DNA from: Prorocentrum cordatum
Lineage: Eukaryota > Sar > Dinophyceae > Prorocentrales > Prorocentraceae
NCBI GenBank assembly: GCA_963575745.1
Contig: CAUYUJ010018885.1
Location: 19,078-83,077, forward strand
DNA: 64,000 nt
Direction of reading: 5' to 3'
Shown here piece after piece: positions 1 through 12,157 of the stretch (within the stretch, counting starts at the first letter, position 1; each line of letters starts with the position of its first letter). Both the position numbers and the translations under genes were made by a program. Below the pieces are notes generated by a model. The model was not told where the DNA came from, ran no database searches, and saw nothing but the letters and a program-made list of their open reading frames with translations.

Positions 1-36
<36 letters not shown>

Positions 37-65
37 CAGTAGTAGTAGTAGGAGCAGCAGCAGCC

Positions 66-108
<43 letters not shown>

Positions 109-139
109 CAGTAGCAGTAGTAGTAGTAGTAGTAGGTAG

Positions 140-196
<57 letters not shown>

Positions 197-383
197 ATAT
201 TCGTAGTCGCAGTCGTCGTCGTAGTAGTAGTAGTAGTAACAGTAGCAGTCGTGGTAGTAATTGCACTTCTAGCAGTAGTAGTAGTAGTAGTAGTAGTAGT
301 AGTCGTAGTAGTCGTAGTAGTCGTAGCAGTCGTAGTGTTAGAAGTAGTAGAAGTAGAAGTAGTTGTAGTAACGGCAGTAGTAA

Positions 384-437
<54 letters not shown>

Positions 438-726
438 TAGTAGTAGTAGTACCAGGAGTAGTGGTAGTAGTGGTAGTAGTAGTAGTAGTAGTAGTAGCAG
501 CAGTAGTAGTAGTAGTAGCAGTCGCCGTCGTCGTCGCAGTATTTGTAGTAGGAGTAGTCTATAGTAGTAGTAGTAGTAATAGTAGTCGTCGTCGTCGTCG
601 TCGTCGTAGTAGTAGTAGTAGTAGCAGTAGAGGAAGAAGAAGTAGAAGTAGAAGAAGTAGCAGAAGTAGTAGTAGTGGTCGTAGTAGTAGTAGTGGTAGT
701 AGTAGTAGTAGTAGTGGTAGTAGTAA

Positions 727-773
<47 letters not shown>

Positions 774-779
774 AGTCGT

Positions 780-821
<42 letters not shown>

Positions 822-1024
822 GAGTAGTAGTAGTAGTAGTGGTGGTAGTAGTAGTAGTAGTAGCAGTAGTAGTAGTAGTAGTAGTAGTAGTAAGTAGCCG
901 AGTAATTGATTGTACGTAGTAGGTAGTAAGTAGAGTGTAGTAAGTAGTAGGCAGTTGTAGTAGTAGTAGTAGTAGTAGTAGTCGTAGTAGTAGTAGTAGT
1001 TGTAGTAGTAGTAGTAGTAGTAGC

Positions 1025-1059
<35 letters not shown>

Positions 1060-1081
1060 AGTATCAGGCAGCAGTAGCAGC

Positions 1082-1116
<35 letters not shown>

Positions 1117-1138
1117 CAGTAGTAGCAGTAGCAGTAGC

Positions 1139-1214
<76 letters not shown>

Positions 1215-1261
1215 CTACGAGTAGTACGAGTAGTACGAGTAGTAGTAGTAGTAGTAGTAGT

Positions 1262-1314
<53 letters not shown>

Positions 1315-1316
1315 TG

Positions 1317-1396
<80 letters not shown>
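1..1396. repeat. (TAG)n trinucleotide array
   Basis: Almost uninterrupted TAG/GTA/AGT repeat with scattered TCG, CAG and AAG variants, running in from the left edge. All six frames produce homopolymer-like ORFs (Val, Ser, Leu, Tyr), which I treat as artefacts. Nothing else is visible except a short less regular patch around 895-960. Confidence 0.97.
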
Positions 1397-1397
<1 letters not shown>

Positions 1398-1441
1398 TTG
1401 CCGCTCGCCTTCTTCCAGGCGCTGTGCGGCGTGCCTGTGCT

Positions 1442-2708
1442 TCAAGCCGCCTGCCGCCGCCAGACCTCGAAGGCATTGTCGAGAGGCTCCTCCAGCAGCG
1501 CAGCATCCTTCAAGTAGCCGCGCCCCTTGCGCCACCAGCGCACTCGGCGGGCACGGCAGCAATGAGCTCACAAGGCTTTGCGCTGTGTATACAAATTTGC
1601 GATCCCGATCCGCCAGACGATTCCTCACCCAGCTGCTGATCGATGCCGTCGTGGCCCTGGTAGAGCTCCGCGAACGTGTGCATGGCCTCGCTGACCTGGA
1701 TGTCCTCCCCGTGGGACTTGTCCGAATAACTAGCCCCCAGTGCGCCACCAGCGCAGGCGAGACTGCAGCTCTGAGCACACCAGACTCTGAGCTTTTGGTA
1801 CTGCTCACCTCCACTTGAACGCCGCTTCCTCGACCTGAGCGGCTGCCGCAGGATCTTCTGGCCGTGCGCGTTCCAGCCCTTCGGGTCGCGCGGGGATCGA
1901 GCTGGACGTCCCCGACCTTTGGAACGACCGCCGCTGGTCCATGTAAGTGTTCGCCTTGGGGGCCACAGGCGTCGACGGGTACTCCGGCCGCGTCGGCGGC
2001 AGAACCCTCGCCGTCACCCGCCGGCCACGCCCGACTGCCTCCGAGCCCCGTTGGATCGAGTCCGACCTTGATCGCTCGATCTCCTTCGGCTTCTCGTGCT
2101 CCGACTTCGCTTCTGCGTCTCCGAGGCCCTCTCGACGATGCGGCCCTGGAGGTCGCGCAGGTGCTCCGACAGCTGCTCCTCCTCCGACTCCGACTCCGAC
2201 TCCGACTCCGACTCCTCCTCCGACTCCTCCTGGAGCATTTTGGCCCTCTTCTTGGCCGTGCGCTCTAATACCTCCATCGCCTCCGTGGCCGCACAGCGCT
2301 TGGCGGCCAGCTCCTCGTACAGTGGAGGCCCATGCCAAGAAACACCTTGCTTGCCTCCAGGGTGCCCTGGGTTTCTTGGGCTTCGATGGTTTCGCTATTG
2401 AAAGCGTGACGTTCCCACACCAAACTTCAATGGACGCCCTGGGGCCTCAGAGTTTGGTTTCTTGTGGAAGGTTTCTTGTCGACCGGTGCTTGCCCTGCGT
2501 CGCGCGGCCCAGGGGGGCTCCTCCTGCGTGATGCCCTCGCGAATTGGCTGTGCGCTGGCTCCGATGCCATCCTGCGGGGGCGGGCACGCTTCCTTCCAGC
2601 CCGGTGGCGCCGACAAGGCTGATGGGCCCATCTTCCACCACCACTACCATGCGTAGGATAGGGAGGAGGAGGAGGAGGAGGAGGAGGAGGAGGAGGAGCA
2701 GGAGCAAC

Positions 2709-2740
<32 letters not shown>

Positions 2741-3160
2741 AAGAGGAGGAGGAGGAGGAGGAGGAGGAGGAGGAGGAAGGAGGAGGAGGAGGGAGGAGGA
2801 GGAGGAGGAGGAGGAGGAGGAGGAGGAGAGGACCTCCTCATCCTCCCTTCTCCCCCGACCCTCGGCCTCTCCGACAGATCGGCATCGTCTTGGCTTGCGG
2901 CACCGCCGTCTGCGTCGTCATCGTCAGCCCCGATGGAGATCGCGACGCAGCGATGCCCTCCCGGGTCATCGTCTCGCACTTCGGGATGGGGATGCGCCTC
3001 GGAGGCGAGGTGGGTGCCGACGCCACCGTCGATGACTAGCTCCACCTCCTCCCCAAAGGCCTCCTGGAACGTGCCGAGGCGCGTCGCAAACGCATCGGTG
3101 AGCCTCTCCTCCTTCACCCTGATCCTCATGCCTCCGCCACTGCGGGCCCGCGCCGCTGCA
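1442..3160 (-). CDS. Unrecognised multi-exon gene, 3' part
   Basis: Product not recognised. Two introns can be read exactly. The exon ending at 1809 stops with AG before GTGAGC, and exon 1629-1729 opens with T (codon AGT). Exon 1629-1729 ends with G before GTGAGG, and the terminal exon 1442-1542 opens with TG (codon GTG). The introns are 79 and 86 nt, GT-AG, in phase, and the protein ends FEVWRRQAA with TGA at 1442-1444. Upstream, an exon at about 2080-2325 encodes a charged helix (LYEELAAKRCAATEAMEVLE) followed by Glu/Ser repeats and an SR-rich stretch. Another at about 2870-3160 encodes VKEERLTDAFATRLGTFQEA and an acidic tail. The frame changes near 2105, so an unseen intron or an indel lies there. 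The 5' end is not identified. The gene is divergent from the TUTase-like gene to the right. Confidence 0.6.
2658..2830. repeat. (GGA)n array
   Basis: GGA/GAG repeat with an internal GGAGCA patch near 2700-2735. It sits between the two upstream exons of the minus-strand gene, where it would read as a (TCC)n intron tract. Confidence 0.95.
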
Positions 3161-3189
3161 CCCCCCTGAGGGTGCGCGGCGCGGGGCTA

Positions 3190-3420
3190 CGCAGGAGGAG
3201 GAGGAGGAGGAGGAGGAGGAGGAGGAGGAGGAGGAGGATGAGGCGGAGGCGGAGAGGAGGAGGCGGAGGAGGAGGAGTAGGAGGAGGCAGGAGGCAGCAG
3301 GCAGGAAGGCAGAGGGAGGAGGAGTAGGAGGAGGCAGGAGGCAGCAGGCAGGAAGGCAGAGGGAGGAGGGAGGAGAAGGAGGAGGAGGAGAAGGAGGAGG
3401 AGGAGGAGGAGGAGGAAAAG
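3190..3420. repeat. (AGG)n array with ~47-bp tandem duplication
   Basis: AGG repeat. Between about 3270 and 3365 a ~47-bp unit containing GGCAGGAGGCAGCAGGCAGG occurs twice in tandem. From 3421 to 3560 the sequence grades into purine-rich DNA with no gene. Confidence 0.92.
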
Positions 3421-3734
3421 GAACGATAATGACGTAAGAGGGAAGACCACGAGGAGGAAGAGAGAGCGAACGAGGAGGCGGAGGAGGTGGAGCGAGGAGG
3501 GGGGAGGGGCAAGCTAGGTGCGCTCGCGTCATATCTGATATCCTACCCCTCCCTCCCATCCCTTACCATGGCACAGATCCCCTCTCTACTCGCACAGTCG
3601 GATGTCGAGCAGGGCAATGATCCCGAAAGGGTACGCGATGCATTGTAGAGCACGGCATGGCATGGCGTAGAAGAGCACTGCGAAGCGTAGTATCAACCTA
3701 GCATTACATTGCATGCCGTGGCATGGCGCGGGAA

Positions 3735-4320
3735 ATGACGCCAGCGCTGCAGCGGGAGCACGAGTCGAAACGAGCGGAAGCGCGGAAATGAGGCCAGCGC
3801 TGCAGCGGGAGCACGATTCGGAACGAGCGGAAGCACGCCGGAATCGGCCAGGGAGGCTTCCCGGGCGCCAGAAGCAGAAATGTAGCATTTTCAAAAGAAA
3901 AATGTGTATTGGAATGGTCTTTTTTCGGCGCCGCCTCGGAACTCGATTTTCCGGCGCCGGCCAAAACCGGCTCCGGACCCGGCCCGGGCGCCGGCGCGGG
4001 CGCCGGCTTGGGCGTCCGGCCCGGGCGCTGCTGGCCCGGGCATCAGAATCGGCCCGGGAGGCCTCCCGGGCGCCAGAAGCAGAAATTCAGCCAGCTTTTT
4101 CAAAAGAAAAATGTGTATCGGAATGGTCTTTTTTCGGCGCCGCCTCGGAACTCGATTTTCCGGCGCCGGCCGGAACGGGCTCGAGCCGGACCCTGCCCGA
4201 GCGCCGGCCCGGGCGCCGGCTCGGGCGTGCAGCCCGGGCGCCGGCGGAAATGAGGCCAGCGCTGCAGCGGGGGCACGATTCGGAACGAGCGGGGGCCGAA
4301 AATGAGGCCAGCGCCTCAGC
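3735..4320. repeat. Duplicated ~200-bp segment
   Basis: A block from the CCCGGGCGCCAGAAGCAGAA motif through TCAAAAGAAAAATGTGT to the GGCGCCGCCTCGGAACTCGA motif occurs at about 3855-3962 and again at 4065-4165, with CCGG/GGCGCC-rich DNA between. A second unit (GCGCTGCAGCGGGAGCACGA type) occurs three times: about 3745, 3797 and 4258. ORFs across it in both strands follow the repeat and are not credible genes. 3560-3735 and 4320-4628 show nothing recognisable. Confidence 0.8.
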
Positions 4321-4628
4321 GAGAGCAGAATTTTGGAAACAAATGCAGGCGAAAGCCCAACTCTGGGGAAACCTGTGTGTAAAAAACAGTGCGCGGGGGG
4401 GGTCGAATACTCCCAAGCCGTCATCAGGGGAAGAGGGAGAGTAGTATTCATATTGAGTAATTGTGGAGGAAAGGGGAGGGGGGAGCCAAGGGAGGCGAGG
4501 GAGGAGGGAGGAGGCAAGGGGGGGCGGATCGCGACGGAGGAGCCGCACCTGGCCGCGGTGAGCCCGAAGGGCGCCATGTCCTGCGCGGTGCAGGATCCCT
4601 CCTGCTCGTCGTCGTCCTGCTCCTCGTG

Positions 4629-4985
4629 ATTCCTCCTCCTCCTCCTCCTCATCCTCATCCTCATCCACATCCTTCTTGTCGCTCCCCCTCCCTCTCCTCC
4701 TCGGTCCTCGTCGCTACTGCTCCTCCTCCTCCTCCTCTTCCTCCTCCTCCTCCTCCTCCATCTCAGTGCTCATCCTCGTCCTCCTTTTTCTTTCTCCTCC
4801 TTCTTCTCCTCCTCTTTCTCCTCCTCTTCACTTCTCACTCCTCACTCCTCCTCCTCCTCCTCCTGACCCCTCCTCCTCCTCCTCCACCTCCTCCTCCTCC
4901 TCCTCCTCCTCGTATTCCTTATCCTCCTATTCCTTCACCTCCTCCTCCTCCTCCTCCTCCTCCTCCTCCTCCTCCTCCCTCCCTC
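4629..4985. repeat. (TCC)n array, also polypyrimidine tract of the next exon
   Basis: About 350 bp of TCC/TCA/TTC repeat ending eleven bases before the 3' splice site CCCGTGCAG at 4996. On the plus strand it is a very long pyrimidine tract directly upstream of a TUTase-like exon. Confidence 0.93.
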
Positions 4986-4996
4986 CTCCCGTGCAG

Positions 4997-5089
4997 CAGC
5001 TCACGGACTTCCTGCCGGAGCACGGGTTCGAGGTCGTCCGGTCGCTGCCAAACGCGAGGAGGCCGCTCGTCACGCTGGCGGACACCAGG
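4997..5089 (+). CDS. TUTase-like gene, exon a
   Basis: Encodes QLTDFLPEHGFEVVRSLPNA then RRPLVTLADTR. In Cid1/GLD-2/TUTase-type nucleotidyltransferases this corresponds to the strand and loop just before the third catalytic Asp region (pattern GF-x-V...NAR-P-x-V-x-x-x-D). The acceptor is GTGCAG at 4991-4996, preceded by the (TCC)n tract. The donor is not settled: exon b needs a phase-2 partner. Ending at 5088 gives a GG donor; ending at about 5100 uses a GC donor. The N-terminal GS and D-x-D motifs of the family were not found upstream in the window, so this is a partial gene. Confidence 0.65.
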
Positions 5090-5145
5090 GGCGGCCCTAA
5101 GCCACAGGGCAGCCGCTGGCCTCGTGGTTGTCACCGTTTGGAAGG

Positions 5146-5390
5146 GGGGGAGGAGGAGAAGGAGGAGCAGGAGGAGGAGGAGGAGGATGAGGAGGAGGAG
5201 GAGGAGGAATACGAGGAGGAGGAGGAGGAGGAGGAGGAGGAGGAGGAGGAGCATGAGGAGGAGGAGGAGGAGGAGGAGAAGAGAGGAGGAAGGAGTGCAA
5301 GGGAGGAGAAAGAGGTGAGGAGGGGAAGGAGGAGGAGAGGAGGAGGAGGAGGAGGTGGAGGAGCAGGAGTAGGAAGAGAAAGGGTATGAG
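5146..5390. repeat. (GGA)n array
   Basis: Purine-rich GGA/GAG array starting ~60 bp after exon a, so inside the first large intron. 5391-5750 is GC-rich. It contains a 70-bp dispersed repeat at about 5478-5555 (CAGCAGCTGCTCCTCGCCGA) with a diverged copy at 50475-50545. Confidence 0.92.
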
Positions 5391-5749
5391 GAGGGGGAGG
5401 GGGAGGAGAAAAAGGAAGTGGGCTGGAGGTGTTTTTCGGTCGTTTGAGTCGGTCCTCGGCTGTTTTCAAGCCTCGGGATTCTCTCCAGCAGCTGCTCCTC
5501 GCCGAGAGTGGTCTGGGGTGCCTGGATCGTTGCGAACGGCCCCCGGAGCGGGTACGGGTAGGGGGGATGAGGAGGGAGAAGGGAGTTGAGGGGGAAGAGG
5601 AGGAGGAGGAGGAGGAGGAGGAGGACGGGTGGGTGGAGGATGAGGAGGAAGACATTGAGGGGGCGGGGAGCACGATGACAGGAAGAGGGTGCGAGAGAAA
5701 GAGGAGGAGGAGGAGGAGGAGAAGGAAAGGGAGGGCGGAGAGAAGGAGG

Positions 5750-5752
5750 ATT

Positions 5753-5830
<78 letters not shown>

Positions 5831-5998
5831 ATAATGACGATGATGATGATGATGCTGCTGCTGCTGATGGTGATGATTATGATGGTGGTGGTGATGGTGG
5901 TGGTGATGATGGTGATGGTGATGGTGATGATGCTGTTAGTGATGATGTGGTTGTTGATGATGAGGATGCTGCTGATGCTGATAATGAGGATGAGGATG

Positions 5999-6047
<49 letters not shown>

Positions 6048-6052
6048 GGAGG

Positions 6053-6093
<41 letters not shown>

Positions 6094-6255
6094 GCTGATG
6101 ATGCTGCTGTTGATGATGATGATGACGATGATGTTGATGATGCTGATGCTGACGATGATGATGATGCTGATGTGGTTGATGATGATGATTATGATGATGG
6201 TGATGATGATGATGATGATGATGACGATGATGATGATGATGATGATGATGATGAC

Positions 6256-6325
<70 letters not shown>

Positions 6326-6415
6326 CTGATTATGCTGATGGTGCTGATGATGATTGTGATAACGGTGCTGATGATGATGATGATGATGATGATGATGAGG
6401 AGGAGGAGGAGGAGG
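5750..6415. repeat. (GAT)n array
   Basis: About 660 bp of GAT repeat with GCT, GGT and GAC variants, giving poly-Asp and poly-Met ORFs. Lies in the intron between exons a and b. Confidence 0.96.
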
Positions 6416-6494
6416 TTACTTGATATTGGACCTGCGCTAGGTTTGGATCGCGTCTCGTCGTCGCCTGTATTGGCTGCGCCTGGGGCCGCGACTG

Positions 6495-7625
6495 GTGGGG
6501 GGGCGCCTTGTCGCCGCCGCTGTTGCCAACTCTCGTCGTGGACGCTTCGGGGCCTTCCTTGTTTTCAGCGGTGCAGCAGCTGCAGCTGCAGCAGCAGCAG
6601 GAGGAGGAGGAGGGGGAGGAGGAGCTGGAGGAGGAGGAGCGAGGAGGCGGGAGGAGGAGGAGGAGGAGGTAGAGGAGGGGAGGAGGGCTGGGAGGAGGAG
6701 GAGGAGGAGAGGAGGAGGACGAGGAGGAGGAGAGAGAGGAGGAGGAGGGCAGGGTCTGGGGGTGCCTTGTCGCCGCCGCTCGCTTTTGCCAATTCACGTC
6801 GTGGACGCTTCGGGGCCTTCCTATTGCAGCGGTGCAGCAGCTGCAGCAGGAGGAGGAGGAGGAGCGAGGAGCGAGGAGCGAAGAGCGAGGAGGAGGAGGA
6901 GCAGGAGGAGGAGGAGGAGGAGGAGGGAGGAGGGGGGAGGGGGCTGAGAAGGAGGAGAGTAGTGGATGATGGTGAGGAGGAGGAGGCGGAAGAGGAGGAG
7001 GAGGATGAGGAGGAAGCGAGGAGCGAGCAGCGAGGAGCGCGCAGCGAGGAGCGAGCAGCAAGGAGCGATCAGCGAGGAGCGATCAGCGAGAGCGAGGATG
7101 GAGGAGGGAGGAGGGAGGATGAGGAGGAGGAGAGGAGGAGGAGGCGGAGGCGAAGGGAAGAGCGAGGAACGAGGAGCGCGCGGACCGAGGAGCGAAGCGA
7201 GGAGAAGAAGCAGCGAGCAGCGAGGAGCGAGGAGCGAAGAGGGAGGAGGCGGTGGAGGAGGAGGAAGAACAGGAGGAGGAGGAAGAGGAGAGGAGAGAAG
7301 GAGGAGGGAGGAGGAGGATGAGCGAGGAACGAGGAGCGAGCAGCGAGGAGCGAGTTGCGAGGAGCGAGGAGCGAGGAGGTGGAGGAGGAGCGAGGAGGTG
7401 GAGCAGGAGGAGGAGGCGGTGGAGGAGGAGGAGGGGGAGGCGGAGGCGGAGGAGGAGGAGGCGGAGCAGGAGGAAGAGGAGGAGGAGCGAGGAGCGAGTT
7501 GCGAGGAGCGAGGAGCGAGGATGAGAAGGAGGAGGAGGAGGAGGAGGAGGAGGCTGAGGGGGAGGCGGAGGCGGAGGCGGAGGAGGAGGAGGAGGAGAAG
7601 GAGGAGGAGGAGGAGGAGGAGGTCC
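6495..7625. repeat. Duplicated ~95-bp segment plus (AGG)n / GCGAGGAGC array
   Basis: A segment containing GCCTTGTCGCCGCCGCT, CGTCGTGGACGCTTCGGGGC and GGTGCAGCAGCTGCAGC occurs at about 6508-6595 and again at 6762-6850. Both copies run into (AGG)n. From 6860 to 7625 the array alternates AGG runs with a 9-bp unit GCGAGGAGC. No coding sequence is credible here. Confidence 0.9.
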
Positions 7626-9389
7626 AAAGGACTGGCAGGGCGAGCCAGCGACGCTTCAGTTCACCCCGCCGTGCCGAGTCCCCCCTTCAGAAGTCCCCGC
7701 AGGCGCATCGCTGCGGGACGCGCCCCTGGGACAGACGAGCGCCTCGTCGGCTTGCCATGCAGGCGGCAGCCACGGATTGAGAAAGAGCCGCCCTCAATCA
7801 TTCCAGTCGCGCGCGAGGAATGCTCAGAGGTATGACCACCATGCTCAAGGGACGGCCCACCCCAATCTTGAGAAAGAGCCGTCCTGCGCCGGTGTAGTTG
7901 CTGCACAGGAGCACGCGTACGGCCATCACAGATGACGATGCTTCCAGTGATCGCTCCATGTTGAAAGGGAGCCTCCTTCTGCCATTGCAAGCGTTGCACC
8001 ATGTTCGACATCTGCCCGGATTGATCAAGTCGGGTTAACGCGACAACCCAATTGTGAGGAAGACCCGCTTTACACCCGCGTGAATGTTGGACGCGCTCAA
8101 AACGAGTGTGAGCGGCCCAAATGATTGGAAGGGGGACAGCCTCAGTCTACGTAGTTGCTAGAACACTGTAAGGCGAATGTCGCGGCGCTAAGGCGATAGC
8201 CACATCTTGCAGAAGGAGTAGCTTTCCGTCGGTGAGGCCATTGAGGCTCCAAGGTCCTGGATCATCGGCGGTGGGGAAGCCTCAGGCGAAACGCCCAGCC
8301 TGCCCGACTCACGCGTCTCGTGGCGCGACGAGGACGAGTCGTGTGGAAGCAGTGGGAAGGATGTGAAGGATGCAACGGGGAGGAGGGGGGAGGGAGGAGG
8401 GAGGAGGGGGGACTGAGGAGGGAGGAGGGAGGAGGGAGGAGGGCGGAGGGAGGAGGGAGGAGGGGAGGGAGGAGGAAGGAAAAAGGAGTTGGGAGGGCGA
8501 AGGGAGGAGGGAGGAGGGGAGGAGGGGGGAGGGAGGAGGCAGGAGGGAGGAGGGGCAGGGAGGAGTGGGGAGGGAGGATGGGGGAGGGAGGAGGGAGGAG
8601 AGTGAGCGAGCGAGCGACAGGCAAAGGGAAGACTGGGAGAGGGCGGAGGGGGGGTGCCCTGCGCCTGCAAGCTGGGACGAGCGGCCGTGCTCTTCCGCTG
8701 GCCGACTGCTGACGTTGTGTGGCTTGGCACGTGTGCATTCTTTCCCGGCGAGGACCGTCGAGGAGCATCTCGGCACATCTTGCGGGAAAAAAGCGCGGGA
8801 AGCCGAAGCATGCACGGGGAATGGACGTCCGAACGGTGGCAAGGGGGGCAGGCGAATCGAATACCTCTTTCAGGCAATTTCATTCCTAGCCTAACGACGA
8901 TGAGAAAATATCGGATACATGAAACTGTTTGTCCATAGGCACAACGTCCATTCCAATGTGAAACTATGATCCGCAGCCGCCACATTGTTTTCAATAGGAC
9001 TCCTTTTGGTCACGACGGCTCGCCCAGGCAATTTTGAGTCATGCGAACAGGCGTTTGCTGGGAAACTTGAAAAGAACCGTGCGTCCTATCATGCGTTTCG
9101 TTCAGGTGTTCTTCCAATCAAATGTGGGCAATCTGCGCACGAGCTGTCTCCAGCCTCCCACGCTGTGCTGAGTCATGCGAATTGCGCGTGCTGGGGCAAC
9201 TATTGCCAATCTACCCTTTGCTGCAGATGCAATGCGTGTAACTGGCACATAGGATCCCCGAGCTGCTCCGACAGGGTCACTGGACATGTTGCAGCGTATT
9301 ATTTTGTGCGCGCTGCCGTCTGGAAGAATTGGCTTCGAGGGATGCTGGTTGTCCGGGTCTAGCTTGTCGCGGTTTACGGGGCCCGGGGA
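7626..9389. other. Low-repeat intronic stretch, no gene seen
   Basis: Mixed-composition DNA inside the first large intron. TTGAGAAAGAGCCG occurs at about 7777 and 7869. A GGAGGGA array fills 8370-8600. A GAGTCATGCGAA motif occurs at about 9037 and 9171. ORFs are short and look like chance. It may be a decayed mobile element but no domain is recognisable. Confidence 0.6.
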
Positions 9390-9424
9390 TTTCCGACCCT
9401 CAGAGATTCTCTGAGGGTCGGAAA
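9390..9424. other. Perfect 17-bp-arm palindrome
   Basis: TTTCCGACCCTCAGAGA, a single T, then its exact reverse complement. Would form a 17-bp hairpin or cruciform. It lies between C/G-rich flanks and has no associated gene. Confidence 0.95.
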
Positions 9425-9689
9425 GGCCCCGCCCCTTCTCACTCCCCCCCAGGTTCGCCGCCGACAGGAGTCTACCCAGTGGTTCCCAGACATCCGCCGA
9501 TGTGTTTCTTCAATCCGCGGCCCCAGGGGTCTCGACCCCTTCCACGGGGGTGGTGTTTCGTCCCGATTTGTTGTGATCGCCCCTGGGCCCGAGAACGGGC
9601 CCCCGAGGCCGACATCTAGAAAAAACCGCCGGGTGGAAAAAAACGTATCCTCGGGCGTCGTGGGACGCGATGCGCGGAGCGTCAGGTCG

Positions 9690-9707
9690 TCGTGGTCGTC
9701 GTCGTCG

Positions 9708-9766
<59 letters not shown>

Positions 9767-9783
9767 GTCGTCGTCGTCGTCGT
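9690..9783. repeat. (GTC)n array
   Basis: GTC/GCC repeat of about 90 bp in the first large TUTase intron. Confidence 0.95.
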
Positions 9784-9830
9784 AGTACCTGTCCCAGGGA
9801 AAGAGTCGGGACTTTCATCAACGAGGACAA

Positions 9831-9967
9831 ATCCACCCCGACCCCCATAATCGGCGTTTACTCAACGGCCCCGTGCGTTTACTAAACAGCGCTTTGTTGT
9901 TCGATTCCTTCGTCGGGTGCGTTTAGCAAACGGTTGCGTTGTCGGGGTGCTTATTATCGGGGTGGAT
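9831..9967. mobile_element. MITE-like inverted-repeat element
   Basis: A 137-bp segment bounded by ATCCACCCCGA and its exact inverted copy. Inside, inverted GTTTACTAAAC / GTTTAGCAAAC blocks continue the symmetry. No coding capacity. A target duplication is not clear. Confidence 0.6.
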
Positions 9968-10116
9968 CTCCAGCCCTCTATTCCAGGGACAGAGCATTGA
10001 CATCATCTGGACGTCGCATGTGCGGGCGAGGCCAGCGTGCTCCCCGGCGGGGCGCAGGGGACGGGGTAAAGCGCCATGAGGGCTGCGGAGCACGGGCTGC
10101 GGAACACTCGACTATA

Positions 10117-10268
10117 CTTAAGTCGGGCCTGTCCCTCTACAGGGGGAGTACTCAAAAATAGTCAACAAAATAGTCTGGGGACGATTTTTTGATTATTTTT
10201 GAGTATTTGGGAGGTATTTTTCATTTTTCGCCCGAAATCCCCCTGCAGGGGGACAGGCCCGACTTAAG
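10117..10268. mobile_element. MITE-like element with ~31-bp terminal inverted repeats
   Basis: Starts CTTAAGTCGGGCCTGTCCC and ends with the inverted copy; arms of about 31 bp differ at about two positions. The interior is AT-rich (AATAGTC, GATTATTTTTGAG). TATA-like sequence flanks both sides (TATA left, TTATA right), a possible imperfect target duplication. A diverged relative lies at 48703-48847. Non-coding. Confidence 0.75.
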
Positions 10269-12020
10269 ATTATACGTTCGAGTGACCCTTCGCCGAAGTG
10301 ACCTTTGGTGCGGGCACATTGGGGTTCCCCGATCGCCGAGCGCGATGCGATAACAGCGACTTGCGCGTTAGTGTTTGGCCCCCCCGCGGCTCCGCAGGCG
10401 CCGCGCACCAGAGGTCGCTCGCACCCAGGGCCGCTCTTGCGTGCACCGTCAACCCGCGTAGTAAAGATGGGCAGCCTTCCCAAGGGTACCCTTGCATCCT
10501 CGCCCCTTCGGCCCATCATTAGACGTTTTCGCTGGCCGCGCCCCGCTCGCAGAGTGTCGGCATGGCCTCCAGCCCTGGCATCCTTATCGTGCGTCCTTAT
10601 CAAACGGGTCGACTGTAGCGACTTGCGCGCTTATGTTTGGTCCCCCCGCGACCCCACAAACGCCGCGCACCAAAGGTCACTCTCGCCCAGGGTCAGTCTC
10701 CCAGACATGCGACGTCCTGACTTTTTCAGTACGGCGTCCCTGGAAGCCCCGGCCCTCTCCCTGGGACCCGCTTTCCATCCCGAGTCGTTTTCTGGCGGCC
10801 CCGGGGCGCCGGCGAGGCAGAGGCCATTCTCACCCAGCACACAATGAATCGTCGATCCCCGGGAAAAGATGGGAAAATATGGGAAGTGGGGGGGGGAAGA
10901 CGAAAATCCAGAACATGTGAGAACATCTGGGGAATCCTGGGATTTGTGTCTAAGGGTCGCTGCTGCCCGTGGCCGAGGGAGCGCGCCGGGAGGGCCGCGG
11001 AGCACGGGCTGAGGAGCGCGGGCCGCGGTGCCGGGAGTGCTCGGCGTGCTCTTCTCTGGCCGGCTGCGGAGGGCGGGGGGCGCCGTGGGCTCGCCGCCCG
11101 GAGGCCGGCTGCGGGAGGCGCCTCGCGCAGTGCTTTCGCGGCACGGTGGCGCTTTTTTTTGTGATTTGCCCGCGGTCGCAGCCGCGGGGCGGCGCGGCGC
11201 CCCCGAGGTCCGACGGGCCCCCCAAAGGAGCGGAGCGGGCGCTCTTTCGGCTCCGGGGGCCTTCGCCGGGCCTCGGGGCCGTCCAGCAGAGGCTTTTTTC
11301 TCCCACTCTTACTTTCAACGAGTTGTGAGCACAAACAAAAATCATGATGTCCGCCTGGGCCCCCATCGGACGAGCGGAGATGCGAGCGAAGTGGCGCGCG
11401 CGGTCGCGCGCGACCCGCCGCTGGTAATAACGTGAATGCGCGGGCGTCGCGGCGACGACGACGGCGACGGCGACGACGACGGCGGTGCCTGCGCCGACGG
11501 TGACGACGACGGCGGGCCCTGGGGAAGTGGTCCAGACCTCCGGGGCCCACGCATCGAGAAAGTTGGGGCGGCCGGATGTCTGGGGCTGTCGTTCCTGGGC
11601 CTGTGGGGCAGCTGCGCGCGATGATTCGAGCCTTCTCGCGCCCCGCGGCAGGGGGCCCGCGGGGGGCGGGGGGGGCTCGGTCCAGCAAGTGCTGCCCAAG
11701 ATCACTGCGCAGGGTAGGGCTCCCGCAAGCATGGCGGGCCGCAGCAAGCGCGCGAGCATCACCTTGCACTTGCCTTCGCTTGACCCCCTCGTCGGCGATA
11801 CACCATGCAGGGAGGGTTGGGCGGATAGTATGCGAAGAGATATTCGCGGGCCGCCTTCGGCTCCTTGCATACCACGAGCGGCTCCTTGCATACCACGAGC
11901 GATCCTTGCATGCACGGGGAAGTCGCCTCAGAACAACAGGGCTTGAGCGGCGATTAGGAGGATGTGGGGGACGACGAGGAGGATAATGGAGGCGGGATAT
12001 GACAGCATAAAAGGAGCAAG
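10269..12020. other. GC-rich intronic DNA with local and dispersed repeats
   Basis: No gene found. A segment with GACTTGCGCG and CCGCGCACCA occurs at about 10350-10435 and 10618-10695. The stretch 10445-10620 (GTCAACCCGCGTAG, CTTCCCAAGG, TGGCCGCGCCCCGCTCG) has a diverged copy at 50557-50735. Long ORFs on both strands are GC-rich shadows. 11435-11510 is a CGACGG-rich patch. Confidence 0.6.
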
Positions 12021-12157
12021 ATGACGAAGGGGGGAGGGGGAGAAGGACGAGGAGGGGCGAGAGAAAAGGATCATGATGATGATGATGAGGAGGAGGAGGA
12101 GGAGCAGGAGGAGGAGGAGGCGGAGGAGAGGAAGTGGGGGGAGGAGGAGGGTTTCAG

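Noticed and set aside
251-1517. Poly-Val, poly-Leu, poly-Ser and poly-Tyr ORFs
   Set aside because: Six-frame translations of the (TAG)n array without independent coding signal.
3586-3640. Extra TUTase exon (SDVEQGNDPER between CACAG and GTACGC)
   Set aside because: Short and without the D-x-D spacing or flanking family sequence; chance splice-like signals.
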